64,000 bases of DNA from Eshraghiella crossota (GCF_025148445.1 NZ_CP102270.1:1716001-1780000), one strand, 5' to 3'; shown: positions 25,497-35,611, numbered from the stretch's first letter. Notes: generated by a model not told the origin, from the letters alone. Numbers and translations are program-made.

Positions 25497-25578
25497 ACAT
25501 GATTTTCTGCTGTTTTTTTATCATTGTGCGAGGTAAAATGTAAGAAAATCTTCCTTCTTACATTTTCCTCATTATATA

Positions 25579-25607
25579 TTGTCATCCACATATCATTCCT
25601 GTATACT
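25579..25607 (+). promoter_or_regulatory. Promoter of the AP2-domain gene
   Basis: TTGTCA, 17 bases, TATACT, followed by a 29-base leader with AAGGAGG before the ATG. Confidence 0.7.
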
Positions 25608-25636
25608 TAAATTATTACATAATACAAGGAGGATAT

Positions 25637-26431
25637 ATGAGCGAATTACCCGGTGTATATACCACCAGACTAAAAGACGGAACCGCAAGTTACCGCGCAG
25701 GAATAACAGTTAAATCAAAGCATATAAGTCTCGGAAGTTTTGATAATCCGGATGACGCTTCAGGTGCATACAGGGATGCTTTGTATACCCTTAAAAGCGA
25801 CTGCACCATTGAGGATTACGAAAAAAAATCCACCCATCTTCCTTTTAAAAAATATGTCATCCTTATTAATCTCAGGGACAACGGCATATATTTTAATACG
25901 CCGATTTATATGTACAAAAAATATTTCCTGTATTATGTGGACAGAAAGACAATCCTTACTTTTGACGTTGATGACCTTTTTTATTTTTCGGATAAATCAA
26001 TTATGAAGCGGGGCAACCATCTTTTTGTTGCGGAATACGGGATGCAGACCAATATTTTAAGCCGTTACGGAATAAGGGATCATGCCGTTCCCGGACGGGA
26101 TTACTATTTTTCCAACGGCAATCCCTACGATTTCAGATATGGCAACGTCAACATTGTGAATAGATATTACGGTGTCCAAAAGATAACCAAAAAAGGACAG
26201 CCCCGTTATAAAACGGTTATACATATTAAAGGCAACTTTGTTGTGGGAACATATAAGACGGAGGAAGAAGCTGCCATCGCCTACAATAAAGCAGTCCATT
26301 GTCTTAAGAAAAACGGATGCAAAAAAAACTTCCCGGAAAATTATCCGGAAAGTCTCTCTGCTATCTCCTATGCGTCCATATATCATTCAGTCAAAATTTC
26401 TGATAAAATACGAACTTATAAATTCTTATAG
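25637..26431 (+). CDS. AP2-domain protein with degenerate HNH-like core
   Basis: 264 residues. An AP2-like DNA-binding module is seen near residues 4-55 (YRAGITVKSKHISLGSFDN with DDASGAYRDAL) and a clearer one near 178-240 (GNFVVGTYKTEEEAAIAYNKA, ending KNFPENYP). Between them, GRDYYFSNGNPYDFRYGNV lines up with the HNH homing-endonuclease motif HHIDGNPLDNRRxNL, but both histidines are replaced by Tyr/Phe. Bacterial AP2 domains usually occur in mobile HNH nucleases, so this looks like a domesticated, non-cutting DNA-binding protein. The middle part (60-130) is unrecognised. No mobile element borders are seen. The 3' end overlaps the nitrilase gene by 16 bases. Confidence 0.7.
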   Translation: MSELPGVYTTRLKDGTASYRAGITVKSKHISLGSFDNPDDASGAYRDALYTLKSDCTIEDYEKKSTHLPFKKYVILINLRDNGIYFNTPIYMYKKYFLYYVDRKTILTFDVDDLFYFSDKSIMKRGNHLFVAEYGMQTNILSRYGIRDHAVPGRDYYFSNGNPYDFRYGNVNIVNRYYGVQKITKKGQPRYKTVIHIKGNFVVGTYKTEEEAAIAYNKAVHCLKKNGCKKNFPENYPESLSAISYASIYHSVKISDKIRTYKFL

Positions 26432-27192
26432 ATTTCCGGTCTGAAGTCATTTCTTACCGGAAATTTTTTTCTGTATTCATACTCTTCCTCTTTATCAATA
26501 TCGGCAATGATTATGTCCTCTTTTTCTCCTGCCATTGAAATCACATCACCCTTAGGTGATACCGCCATGGAGTGTCCCATATAATAAGTTGAAACATCTT
26601 CACCGGCTCTGTTAATTCCCGCAATATAAGTCTGGTTCTCAATGGCTCTCGCTTTTAAAAGCACCTGCCAGTGTCCATCCCTTGGTCCGCCGAAATTAGC
26701 TGCAACCGTAATCAGGTCAGCTTTCTTTGAGGCTTTGATAAAAAGCTCCGGGAACCGCAAATCATAGCATATTAACGGGCATACCGTAATATCATCAATC
26801 TGACAGAAGGAAAGGCTGCTGCCCTTTTCATAGACCCTGTCTTCTCCTGCATAAGTAAACGGATGAATCTTGTCATAGCTGCATATTATTTTTCCAAGAT
26901 TATCAATAATAACATAAGTGTTATAATATCCGCTATTTTTGCGACTTATATAACCATAACCGATATAAATATTATATTTTGAGGCGAGTTTTGCCATTAC
27001 GGAATACGTCCGTCCTTTTTCATCTTCATAAAAGCACTCCGGCTTCATGGTAAAGCCTGTCATGCTCATTTCAGGAAAAAGGGCAAGCCTGACCTTACTG
27101 TCAGACACTGCTTTTATATATTTTTCCGCTGCATTGAGGTTACGTTCTTTATCCTCAAAAAAAATATCTGTCTGACATATTCCTATTCTCAT
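26416..27192 (-). CDS. Carbon-nitrogen hydrolase (nitrilase superfamily)
   Basis: A single nitrilase-fold domain of 258 residues with the Glu-Lys-Cys triad: glutamate in LFPEMSMTGF near residue 41, lysine in YDKIHPF near 106 and cysteine in LICYDLRFPELF near 138. The family hydrolyses amides or nitriles; YafV-like omega-amidases have this size and motif spacing, but the substrate is not determined. It begins 12 bases after leuD with AAAGGAG, so it is likely the third gene of the leuCD operon. No link with leucine synthesis is evident. Confidence 0.9.
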   Translation of the reverse strand: MRIGICQTDIFFEDKERNLNAAEKYIKAVSDSKVRLALFPEMSMTGFTMKPECFYEDEKGRTYSVMAKLASKYNIYIGYGYISRKNSGYYNTYVIIDNLGKIICSYDKIHPFTYAGEDRVYEKGSSLSFCQIDDITVCPLICYDLRFPELFIKASKKADLITVAANFGGPRDGHWQVLLKARAIENQTYIAGINRAGEDVSTYYMGHSMAVSPKGDVISMAGEKEDIIIADIDKEEEYEYRKKFPVRNDFRPEIYKNL

Positions 27193-27203
27193 GGCCGTCT
27201 CCT

Positions 27204-27689
27204 TTATTTATTGTTGATGTAATTAATAAGTCCTTCTGCCGCAATTATTTTCTGCATGAAAGGAGGGAACGCCTGACCTTTAAATTCAGTGCCCTTTGTT
27301 CTGTTGTAGATGATACCGCTGTCAAAATCCACTTCTACATCATCACCGTTTTCGATTCCCTTTGACGCCTCAGGACATTCAATAATAGGAAGTCCGATAT
27401 TAATTGCATTTCTATAAAAAATTCTTGCAAATGTCTCTGCAATTACACAGCTTACGCCTGCTGCCTTAATGGCTATAGGTGCATGTTCCCTCGAAGAACC
27501 GCATCCGAAGTTCTTATCTGCAACAATGATGTCACCTTTTTTTACATTCTTAACAAAGTCCTTATCAATATCTTCCATACAGTGTGTTGCAAGTTCCGCA
27601 GGGTCTGATGAATTAAGATATCTTGCAGGAATTATTACGTCCGTATCTACGTTGTCGCCATATTTAAATACTGTTCCATGTGCTTTCAT
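27204..27689 (-). CDS. leuD: 3-isopropylmalate dehydratase small subunit
   Basis: Swivel-domain subunit of isopropylmalate isomerase in leucine synthesis. Characteristic are [15 protein letters not shown] near residue 11, [19 protein letters not shown] near 59 and [14 protein letters not shown] near 85. Its 161 residues place it with the short bacterial/archaeal type found in Clostridia. Its ATG lies one base after the leuC stop; the GAGGAGG site is in the last leuC codons, so translation is coupled. Confidence 0.96.
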   Translation of the reverse strand: MKAHGTVFKYGDNVDTDVIIPARYLNSSDPAELATHCMEDIDKDFVKNVKKGDIIVADKNFGCGSSREHAPIAIKAAGVSCVIAETFARIFYRNAINIGLPIIECPEASKGIENGDDVEVDFDSGIIYNRTKGTEFKGQAFPPFMQKIIAAEGLINYINNK

Positions 27690-27690
27690 T

Positions 27691-28953
27691 TTACATTACC
27701 TCCTCAGGTGATGAAATCTTACCCGTAATTGCCGAAGCTGCCGCAACCGCCGGGCTTGCAAGGTATACTTCTGATTCAACGTGTCCCATTCGTCCTACAA
27801 AGTTACGGTTAGTAGTTGATATACAACGTTCTCCCTTTGCAAGGATTCCCATGTAACCGCCAAGACATGGACCGCATGTAGGAGTGCTCACAACTGCTCC
27901 TGCCTCAATAAATGTCTTAATAAGGCCTTCTTCGATAGCCTGAAGATAAATCTTCTGTGTTGCAGGAATTATAATTGTCCTGATTCCTTTTTTAACCTTA
28001 TGTCCTTTAAGGATCTCTGCTGCAATTCTAAGGTCGTCAAGTCTTCCGTTAGTACATGAACCGATTACTACCTGGTCGATTGCTATGTCAAAACCTTCGT
28101 CAATGGTATGTGTATTCTCAGGAAGATGTGGGAAAGCAACTGTTGGCTTTAATGTTGAAAGGTCGATTACATATTCTGCATCATACTCTGCATCTTCATC
28201 TGCTTCATATACAGTGTATTCTTTTGTGGAATGTTCTTTCATGTACTCGATTGTAAGGTCATCCACAGGGAAAATACCATTCTTTCCGCCGGCCTCAATT
28301 GCCATGTTGGCGATTGTAAATCTGTCATCCATAGAAAGGTATTTTATTCCGTCGCCTACAAATTCCATTGATTTGTATAAAGCACCATCTACGCCGATCA
28401 TTCCGATTATGTGAAGAATAATGTCTTTACCGCTTATCCACTTGGCAGGTTTGCCTGTAAGTACGAATTTAATTGCTGAAGGAACTTTGAACCATGCAAG
28501 TCCCGTAGCCATTCCGGCTGCCATATCAGTTGAACCTACACCTGTCGAAAATGCACCGAGTGCTCCGTATGTGCAAGTGTGTGAATCCGCACCGATAATA
28601 ACGTTACCTGCTACCGTAAGTCCTTTTTCAGGCAAAAGAGCATGTTCGATACCCATTTCACCAACTTCAAAATAGTTGGTAATGTCATGCTTTTTTGCAA
28701 AATTTCTTACACACATACAATGCTCTGCCGATTTAATATCCTTGTTAGGAACAAAATGGTCAGGAACGAGTGCGATTTTATCTTTGTCAAATACTGTTTT
28801 GGTATTCATCTTCTCCATCTCATGGATTGCCACAGGTGAAGTGATGTCATTACCAAGTACAAGGTCTAACTTAGCTTCTATAAGCTGACCTGCCGATACT
28901 TCAGGAAGACCTGCATGAGCTGCAAGAATCTTCTGTGTCATTGTCATTCCCAT
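27691..28953 (-). CDS. leuC: 3-isopropylmalate dehydratase large subunit
   Basis: Catalytic [4Fe-4S] subunit that interconverts 2- and 3-isopropylmalate. The cluster cysteines are in [11 protein letters not shown] near residue 299 and in the PTCGPCLGG pair near 357-360. 420 residues and the sequence style are those of the clostridial/archaeal homoaconitase-like branch. The ATG has GGAG nine bases upstream. A LysR gene diverges from it across a 100-bp AT-rich gap with a palindrome. Confidence 0.96.
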   Translation of the reverse strand: MGMTMTQKILAAHAGLPEVSAGQLIEAKLDLVLGNDITSPVAIHEMEKMNTKTVFDKDKIALVPDHFVPNKDIKSAEHCMCVRNFAKKHDITNYFEVGEMGIEHALLPEKGLTVAGNVIIGADSHTCTYGALGAFSTGVGSTDMAAGMATGLAWFKVPSAIKFVLTGKPAKWISGKDIILHIIGMIGVDGALYKSMEFVGDGIKYLSMDDRFTIANMAIEAGGKNGIFPVDDLTIEYMKEHSTKEYTVYEADEDAEYDAEYVIDLSTLKPTVAFPHLPENTHTIDEGFDIAIDQVVIGSCTNGRLDDLRIAAEILKGHKVKKGIRTIIIPATQKIYLQAIEEGLIKTFIEAGAVVSTPTCGPCLGGYMGILAKGERCISTTNRNFVGRMGHVESEVYLASPAVAAASAITGKISSPEEVM

Positions 28954-28996
28954 AATAAAAATCTCCTTTTTTTATTCTGGTTGTATTTTAGCATAT

Positions 28997-29014
28997 TTTT
29001 TATTATAATAAAAA
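28997..29014. promoter_or_regulatory. 18-bp perfect palindrome between leuC and the LysR gene
   Basis: TTTTTATTA joined to its complement TAATAAAAA, located where the -35 of the leuC promoter should be; the leuC -10 (TAAAAT with TGC) has no good -35. This suits an activator site, but the sequence is plain AT and could be chance. Confidence 0.4.
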
Positions 29015-29053
29015 TACATATTATATATATTTATTATAACGTGAGGTTATATA

Positions 29054-29950
29054 ATGAACAATAATTTATCTTTATACAATATATTTCTTGCCGTTGCCGA
29101 AGCCGGAAGCACCCTTGGCGCAGCTAAGGCTCTCTTTATAAGCCAGCCTGCCGTAAGTAAAGCAATTTCCAAATTGGAGGCGTCCCTTGAAGTCAGTCTT
29201 TTTATAAGAAGCAAAAAAGGTGTCCGCCTTACAGATGACGGACTTATTCTTTATGACCGTATAAAAAATGCTTTTGAATATATCGATGAGGGCGAGTCGG
29301 TTATCAGAGAGCGTAACAGCCTTGGCACGGGACATATTAAAATCGGTGTCAGCAGTACCTTATGCAAATATATACTTCTGCCCTATCTTTCCCTATACAC
29401 CAAGGACCATCCTCACATACGTATTTCGATTGAATGTCATTCTTCAAGGGAAACCGCAGATATTCTCCAACAGAACCACGTTGACCTCGGTCTGATTGCC
29501 AAGCCTGATAATTCAGCCCTTTCCTGCTTAAGTCTTGGATATATGCACGATACCTTTGTTGCCACCAGGGAATATCTCTCCAATATGACAAAAAGAAATG
29601 ATGCCAACCTTATGATGCTTAATAAGGAAAATCTTACCAGGCAATATGTGGACAGGTATATTCCTGCCAGATTTTATGAAAAATTCAATCTTATGGAAAC
29701 CGACAATATGGAACTTCTTATAGAATTTGCCAAAACAGGCATCGGTATCGGCTGTGTCATCAAGGAATTTGTTAAAAAAGAACTGGGTAACGGACTGTTA
29801 GTGGAATACAATACAGGTCTCCCCGAAATAGAAAAACGTGAGGTGTGCTTTGCCTATTCCTATAGGCGCATGCCCAATCCTCACGTTATGGATTTTCTCG
29901 ATTATGTGAATGAGAAAAAATCCGATAAGAAATTTAACGTATTGGTGTAG
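29054..29950 (+). CDS. LysR family transcriptional regulator
   Basis: 298 residues. The N-terminal winged helix reads YNIFLAVAEAGSTLGAAKALFISQPAVSKAISKLE (residues 6-41), and a periplasmic-binding-type effector domain follows from about 90. Being divergent from leuCD suggests that it controls them, with isopropylmalate or a related acid as effector, as for LeuO/LeuR-like proteins; this is inference from position. A GAGG site precedes the ATG. The 3' end is six bases from the convergent AAA ATPase gene. Confidence 0.9.
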   Translation: MNNNLSLYNIFLAVAEAGSTLGAAKALFISQPAVSKAISKLEASLEVSLFIRSKKGVRLTDDGLILYDRIKNAFEYIDEGESVIRERNSLGTGHIKIGVSSTLCKYILLPYLSLYTKDHPHIRISIECHSSRETADILQQNHVDLGLIAKPDNSALSCLSLGYMHDTFVATREYLSNMTKRNDANLMMLNKENLTRQYVDRYIPARFYEKFNLMETDNMELLIEFAKTGIGIGCVIKEFVKKELGNGLLVEYNTGLPEIEKREVCFAYSYRRMPNPHVMDFLDYVNEKKSDKKFNVLV

Positions 29951-29956
29951 ATTAGT

Positions 29957-31252
29957 TCAAATACAAAATGCAGCATATAGAGGAACAATCTTCTTATTAT
30001 CCTCAAATCCAAAGTTTTTGGAAGATAGTTTAATGGCATAATCAGGTTTGTAAGTGTCCATATATACTTTTAAGCTCTTAGCTCTGGTATTGTCAGCAGA
30101 TTTTACTTCAATAGGTATAAGTCTGCCATCCCTCTGAATAATAAAATCAATTTCAGCCCCACGCTCCGACTCCCAATAGTAAGTATTGTAGCCATTAATT
30201 GTAAGCTGCACATTAACATAGTTTTCAGCCATACCGCCCTTAAAATCATTGATTTCCTCAACCATATAAAGAATATCATTCGCTGCTAAATCTTTTTTTG
30301 CACAAAGCAAACCTAAATCCGATACATAAATCTTAAATGCATCAATATTGCGGTAATTTTCCAAAGGTTTTTTAACCTGCTCAACCTTGTAAACCTGCGA
30401 TGCAATTCCTGACAAGCAAAGCCATTCAATGGCATTTTCAAATTCAGAAGCCCTTCCGCCTTTCTTAATCAGTTTATATTGGAAACGGGTATTCTTTTTT
30501 GATAGCTGGACAGTAATGTTATCATAGGCAAGTCTGGTTTTTTTGATTTCATTAAGGTTGTTGTACTTACTCATATCATTAAGGTAACTTGCAAGTATCG
30601 TATCCTGGGTATGACGTACAAGGATATAATCTTTTGTTTCGGCAAATTGCATCACACACTCCGGCATACCACCTACTACGAGATACTGGCGGTAGAGCTG
30701 CATTGCGGCATCATGCAAAGCTGACGGCAATGGTGTATCTGTGTTGAAACACTTTTTTATCTGTTCTGTTAAATCTTTTTCACCGAGTGCCAGCATAAAT
30801 TCTTCCATATCCATAGGATAAAGTGTTTTCATATCAACCTTTCCTACAGGGAAAGAGAATTTAGTCCTATTAACAGCAACTCCCAACAGACTTCCCGCAA
30901 CAATTATATGATAATCAGGAGCATCTTCGCAAAAATATTTGAGTGAAGTCAATGCTCTTTCGCAAAGCTGCACTTCGTCAAATACTATCAGTGTCTTTTC
31001 TTTTACAATAGTCTGCCCTGCAATATGTGACAAAATTGGTATCAGATAATCAGGGCTGATATTTTCCTCAAAGGTATCACCAAGCTTCGGATTGGTCTCA
31101 AAATTGAAATATGCCACATTTTCATAATCAGTACGTCCGAACTCCAGAATGGAATATGTCTTTCCTACCTGTCTTGCTCCCTGTAAAATAAGAGGCTTAC
31201 GATGTTCGCTTTCTTTCCATTCTTTCAAAAATCCCATAATTTTCCTATACAT
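29957..31252 (-). CDS. AAA ATPase with DUF4143 domain
   Basis: A 431-residue ATPase of the type often listed as AAA family ATPase/DUF4143. Walker A QGARQVGKTYS is near residue 24-33, Walker B LIVFDEVQL near 88; the C-terminal DUF4143 part holds YYWESERGAEIDFII and IPIEVKSADN, the restriction-endonuclease-like core (D...ExK). Role unknown; such proteins are very common in anaerobes and are shared by horizontal transfer. It stands alone with its own promoter and AAGGAGGGTGG site. Confidence 0.88.
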   Translation of the reverse strand: MYRKIMGFLKEWKESEHRKPLILQGARQVGKTYSILEFGRTDYENVAYFNFETNPKLGDTFEENISPDYLIPILSHIAGQTIVKEKTLIVFDEVQLCERALTSLKYFCEDAPDYHIIVAGSLLGVAVNRTKFSFPVGKVDMKTLYPMDMEEFMLALGEKDLTEQIKKCFNTDTPLPSALHDAAMQLYRQYLVVGGMPECVMQFAETKDYILVRHTQDTILASYLNDMSKYNNLNEIKKTRLAYDNITVQLSKKNTRFQYKLIKKGGRASEFENAIEWLCLSGIASQVYKVEQVKKPLENYRNIDAFKIYVSDLGLLCAKKDLAANDILYMVEEINDFKGGMAENYVNVQLTINGYNTYYWESERGAEIDFIIQRDGRLIPIEVKSADNTRAKSLKVYMDTYKPDYAIKLSSKNFGFEDNKKIVPLYAAFCI

Positions 31253-31281
31253 AATCCACCCTCCTTAAAGGTACTAAGTAT

Positions 31282-31310
31282 AGTATGGCAGATATTCATG
31301 TAAAAATCAA
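31282..31310 (-). promoter_or_regulatory. Promoter of the AAA/DUF4143 gene
   Basis: TTGATT, 17 bases, CATACT on the minus strand, about 30 bases before the start codon. Confidence 0.4.
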
Positions 31311-31364
31311 CGTGTTTTTGTTATTTTTTTACATTATATAACACGAATATTTTTTCAAAAATTA

Positions 31365-31398
31365 CAAAAAAAGGCAGCTCCCTAATCAGGGAACTGCC
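31365..31398 (-). terminator. Terminator of ilvN-ilvC
   Basis: GGCAG-TCCC with complement GGGA-CTGCC and one mismatch, followed on the minus strand by seven Ts. Confidence 0.88.
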
Positions 31399-31428
31399 TG
31401 TGTCAATCTTTTATTATATTTCCAAGAA

Positions 31429-32472
<1,044 letters not shown>

Positions 32473-32522
32473 TTATAACTTAAGTTAAGTATTTCATCTG
32501 GGGTATCCCAGCTAAAACCATA

Positions 32523-33014
32523 TTACTGATTTCTCTTATTGCCTCTTCTAAGGCCTGTAAGACCGGTTCTTGCAATCTCAAGAATCTGATATCCTACTAA
32601 AAGTTCAAGGAACGCATCTATCTTGGACTTATCACCTGTCAGTTCAAGCACCATAGAATCCATAGACACATCAATTACCTTAGCTCTGAAAATATCTGCA
32701 ACAGATACAATTTCCGGACGCTGAATCTCGTTAACGGCAACTCTGACAAGAATAAGTTCCCTGCATACCGAATCCTCACGCTTAAGTTCCTTGATGTCAA
32801 TAACATCCTCAAGCTTTGAAAGCTGCTTGATAACCTGCTCATGCACATTCTCATCGCCTTCAACAACAACTGTGATTCTTGATATATTCTTATCGCCTGT
32901 CACACCTGCTGTAATGCTGTCAATATTGTATCCTCTTCTGGTAAACAAACCTGAAATCCTGCTTGTTACACCCGCTTCATTATTAACTAATAAGGATAAA
33001 ACCATCTGTCTCAT
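32523..33014 (-). CDS. ilvN: Acetolactate synthase small (regulatory) subunit
   Basis: Regulatory subunit that confers valine feedback on acetolactate synthase. The ACT domain begins LSLLVNNEAGVTSRISGLFTRRGYNIDSI at about residue 5, with the usual second half domain to 160. 163 residues is standard. The large subunit ilvB is not adjacent in this window. The first ATG has GAGG ten bases upstream; the next in-frame ATG lacks a site. The promoter lies at 33062-33089. Confidence 0.95.
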   Translation of the reverse strand: MRQMVLSLLVNNEAGVTSRISGLFTRRGYNIDSITAGVTGDKNISRITVVVEGDENVHEQVIKQLSKLEDVIDIKELKREDSVCRELILVRVAVNEIQRPEIVSVADIFRAKVIDVSMDSMVLELTGDKSKIDAFLELLVGYQILEIARTGLTGLRRGNKRNQ

Positions 33015-33061
33015 TATTGTTCTACCTCATACATAATATTAGGCAACCGCCCATCTGTTAT

Positions 33062-33089
33062 ATTTTAGCACAATTAATATTCTTGTCAA
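33062..33089 (-). promoter_or_regulatory. Promoter of ilvN-ilvC
   Basis: TTGACA, 16 bases, TAAAAT with a TGC extended -10. No T-box or obvious attenuator peptide is seen in the 40-base leader. Confidence 0.65.
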
Positions 33090-33099
33090 TCAGTTTAGA

Positions 33100-33612
33100 T
33101 TAACCATATACTTTTTTCAGCCTGTCATATTCTATATTAATTGCATGAATTACTGAATCGTCGCCGTCCTGATTATCAGGATGAAATATTTTCATCAGTT
33201 CCCTATAACGCTTCTTTAATGCGACCTCGCTTCTCACTCCTTTAAAAAGAATATCCATACCGCTGTATGTGACCGTTGAAGTCCTCTTGTTTTTTCTGAT
33301 TGTTTCAAAAGTACTTCGTTCTTCTGCCAGCTTATTTTTTTCAATGGCAAGATGTACATATTCTTCTTCAAGCGCCGCCAATTTCTTTTCAACAAGTTTA
33401 GTAGCTTCATCAAGCTGCACTATCTTCAATTTCGCAATGGATATTTTTTTATCCAACGTATCATGTTTTATTCTGAATTCATGCTCAAGCTTACGTCTTT
33501 CCTCAAATATACGTTCTTTTTCTTCTGCAAGCCGTACATTTTCCCTGAAAAACCATTCTTTTGTATCTGCAAGTTCTTTATCACCGGCTATTTCAAATTC
33601 CTTGTTAAGCAC
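33100..33612 (-). CDS. J-domain protein with N-terminal coiled coil
   Basis: 170 residues. Residues 1-105 are highly charged with heptad-like Glu/Lys/Leu spacing, consistent with a long coiled coil. The C-terminal 60 residues are a J-domain with the KKRYRELMKIFHPDNQDGDD stretch containing the HPD triplet; the domain stimulates Hsp70 ATPase. The first codon is GTG, just downstream of the antiporter stop with GAGGTG as the site. The J-domain at the C-terminus after a coiled coil is the reverse of DnaJ. Client unknown. Confidence 0.8.
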   Translation of the reverse strand: MLNKEFEIAGDKELADTKEWFFRENVRLAEEKERIFEERRKLEHEFRIKHDTLDKKISIAKLKIVQLDEATKLVEKKLAALEEEYVHLAIEKNKLAEERSTFETIRKNKRTSTVTYSGMDILFKGVRSEVALKKRYRELMKIFHPDNQDGDDSVIHAINIEYDRLKKVYG

Positions 33613-33615
33613 CTG

Positions 33616-34797
33616 TTATGACACCTCTTCTTTTTGCTTTTTGTCTGAAAAGAGCAGCTTCAACAAAATCGGAGTTATCACCGAAGATACTATAATAAGT
33701 AAAATTACAGGTGCAAAATATTCCGGTTTAACAAGTCCTGAATCAAGTCCCTTCTGTGTGACAACAAGTGCAACTTCTCCTCTTGTCATCATACCGACTC
33801 CTGCAATTAATGACTCTTTCCATGTGTGTTTTGTAACTTTTGCCGCAAAACCGCAACCCACTATCTTACCTGCGATTGCAGCTACAATAAATAAGCCGCT
33901 GAAAGCAAGAAGACCAAAAGTCATACTCGATAAATCTGTCTTAAGTCCTATGCTCGCAAAAAACAACGGACCGAAAAACATATACGAACCGATATTGACA
34001 CGCCTGTCAACATACTCAGAATCTTCAATATTACAAAGGATAACACCTGCTATAAAAGCACCTGTGATTTCGGCAACGCCAAATACTTTTTCCGCAACAT
34101 AAGAAAGTGCAAAACAGAATACTATACTTAAAATGACAATTCTTCTTCTATGTGGCCATCTTTTATCAATCCATGAAAACAGTTTGTAAAGAAGGAAGCC
34201 AAAGCAACCTGATGCTACAAAGAATAATACTGTTTTAAGAATAACCATTCCTATTGGTTCATCTGAACCACCCGCTGCTCCAAGTACTATTGAAAGCACC
34301 ATAATTCCGATTACATCATCCACAATTGCCGCACTGACAATTGTAGTTCCGAGCTCTGTATCAACTTTTCCCAGCTCCTTAAGTGTCTGCACCGTAATAC
34401 TTACTGATGTTGCCGTCATTATTACACCGATAAATACTGCCTGGAAAAACTTGGCTGTCCCGATTGCTTCAACTCCATACCAGAAATATCCTATAATTGT
34501 ACCAAAAATCAGAGGCATAAGTACACCCATAAATGCCATAAATACAGCTACAGGGCCTGTTTTTACAAGTGTCTTTAAATTAGTCTCAAGTCCTGCCGAG
34601 AACATAAGAAGTACAACTCCCACTTCAGCAAATATCTGAATATATGATGTATTGCTGGCCCATCCAAGTATCGGTCCTACAAGCAATCCTGCAAGTATCT
34701 GTCCCACAACCTGGGGAAGTTTAAGTTTACGTGCTACCAATCCAAAAAGCTCTGCTGCGGCAAGTATAATTGCCAGGTCCTTTAAATTTTCATACAT
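33616..34797 (-). CDS. Cation/proton antiporter (CPA2, KefB/NapA type)
   Basis: 393 residues, about twelve to thirteen helices. The N-terminus LKLPQVVGQILAGLLVGP and the central TATSVSITVQTLKELGK and AAIVDDVIGIMVLSIVLG are the CPA2 signatures; the AIVDD pair is the ion-binding Asp-Asp of Na+/H+ exchangers. There is no RCK/TrkA-N domain, so a simple antiporter rather than a Kef channel is likely. I prefer the ATG with a GGTGAT site over one four codons earlier whose AGGA is too close. The J-domain gene follows immediately. Confidence 0.9.
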   Translation of the reverse strand: MYENLKDLAIILAAAELFGLVARKLKLPQVVGQILAGLLVGPILGWASNTSYIQIFAEVGVVLLMFSAGLETNLKTLVKTGPVAVFMAFMGVLMPLIFGTIIGYFWYGVEAIGTAKFFQAVFIGVIMTATSVSITVQTLKELGKVDTELGTTIVSAAIVDDVIGIMVLSIVLGAAGGSDEPIGMVILKTVLFFVASGCFGFLLYKLFSWIDKRWPHRRRIVILSIVFCFALSYVAEKVFGVAEITGAFIAGVILCNIEDSEYVDRRVNIGSYMFFGPLFFASIGLKTDLSSMTFGLLAFSGLFIVAAIAGKIVGCGFAAKVTKHTWKESLIAGVGMMTRGEVALVVTQKGLDSGLVKPEYFAPVILLIIVSSVITPILLKLLFSDKKQKEEVS

Positions 34798-34864
34798 AAC
34801 TATCACCATTTCCTTTTTTCTAAATTATATTTTATCCCTAAAACCGTATAATGCAAGCATTTTT

Positions 34865-35554
34865 TTAATAAGTGGTTATATATGCGTCTTTATATCCAAG
34901 TGCTTTCATCTTTTCCATCATTATGACAGCATTAATATGGATGGTGTATGCGCCTACCTGCACTCTGTAATGCATTCCATATTTTTTGACTATTGCCTGA
35001 TATCCTGATTTTCTCATATGTTCCACAAGACGTTTCGCATTATTCTCCGATAAAAAAGAACCTATCTGTACCCTCTCATACTTTTCCTCCCCTATAGGAA
35101 GACCGGTATTAAGGTATTGTTCAGGATCAATGAATCCAAAATAGTCTTTATTATGAAGATTTATATTTTCCAATGACCTGTTGTATTTTCTTATCTCAAA
35201 ATGAAGATGTGCACCGTAACTTATTCCTGTGTTGCCCATATATCCTATAACAGTTCCCTGATTTATTTCCTGTCCCTCATTAACTGTGACATGTTCAAGA
35301 TGTCCGTACAATGTGACAAGATTGCCTTTGTGAAGCACCATAACGTAATTACCGTATCCCATTCCTTCCTTATCCAGTATTTTGTTGGTTCCGTCAAGGT
35401 AATTAACAACCTTAATAACTTTTCCGGCAGTATGAACCGTTATTTTTTCCAATCTGTTCTCAAATCTTACAATATCTATACCCTTTGACCAGCCCCCATG
35501 TTTACCAAAAGACCATGTTATCTGATTATCACCTGATAATAAAACCCTGCTCAT
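34865..35554 (-). CDS. M23/LytM-like protein with C-terminal SPOR-like domain, no signal peptide
   Basis: 229 residues. The LytM fold spans about 1-145: the second-half motifs LYGHLEHVTV and GAHLHFEI are intact. At the first zinc site, the expected His-x-Gly-x-Asp reads SKGIDI, so one zinc ligand is missing, though Asp is kept. A SPOR-like repeat pair follows (ERVQIGSFLSENNAKRLVEHM and YRVQVGAYTI). There is no N-terminal hydrophobic segment, which is strange for a wall hydrolase. It may be an inactive regulator of amidases like EnvC, or be released by lysis or a nonclassical route. Confidence 0.75.
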   Translation of the reverse strand: MSRVLLSGDNQITWSFGKHGGWSKGIDIVRFENRLEKITVHTAGKVIKVVNYLDGTNKILDKEGMGYGNYVMVLHKGNLVTLYGHLEHVTVNEGQEINQGTVIGYMGNTGISYGAHLHFEIRKYNRSLENINLHNKDYFGFIDPEQYLNTGLPIGEEKYERVQIGSFLSENNAKRLVEHMRKSGYQAIVKKYGMHYRVQVGAYTIHINAVIMMEKMKALGYKDAYITTY

Positions 35555-35611
35555 AATAATCCCCTTTTTACCTATATATTTATAATATTCCCTTATTGAG
35601 AAATTGATAAG

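Larger units (their letters stand above)
25202..25636. other. 435-bp intergenic region with two hairpins and two promoters
   Basis: The gap between the divergent hydrolase and AP2 genes holds the hydrolase promoter, a -10-like TATAAT at 25385-25390 with a poor -35, a symmetric hairpin at 25470-25496 and a 12-bp perfect hairpin at 25535-25566 (AAAATGTAAGAA and complement). I see no credible protein gene in it. A transcript of about 100 bases could run from near 25397 to the first hairpin. Confidence 0.6.

Noticed and set aside
25056..25502. 148-codon open frame on the plus strand
   Set aside because: It runs antisense through the start of the hydrolase gene and across AT-rich intergenic DNA with two hairpins; no ribosome binding site and hydrophobic, low-complexity composition.
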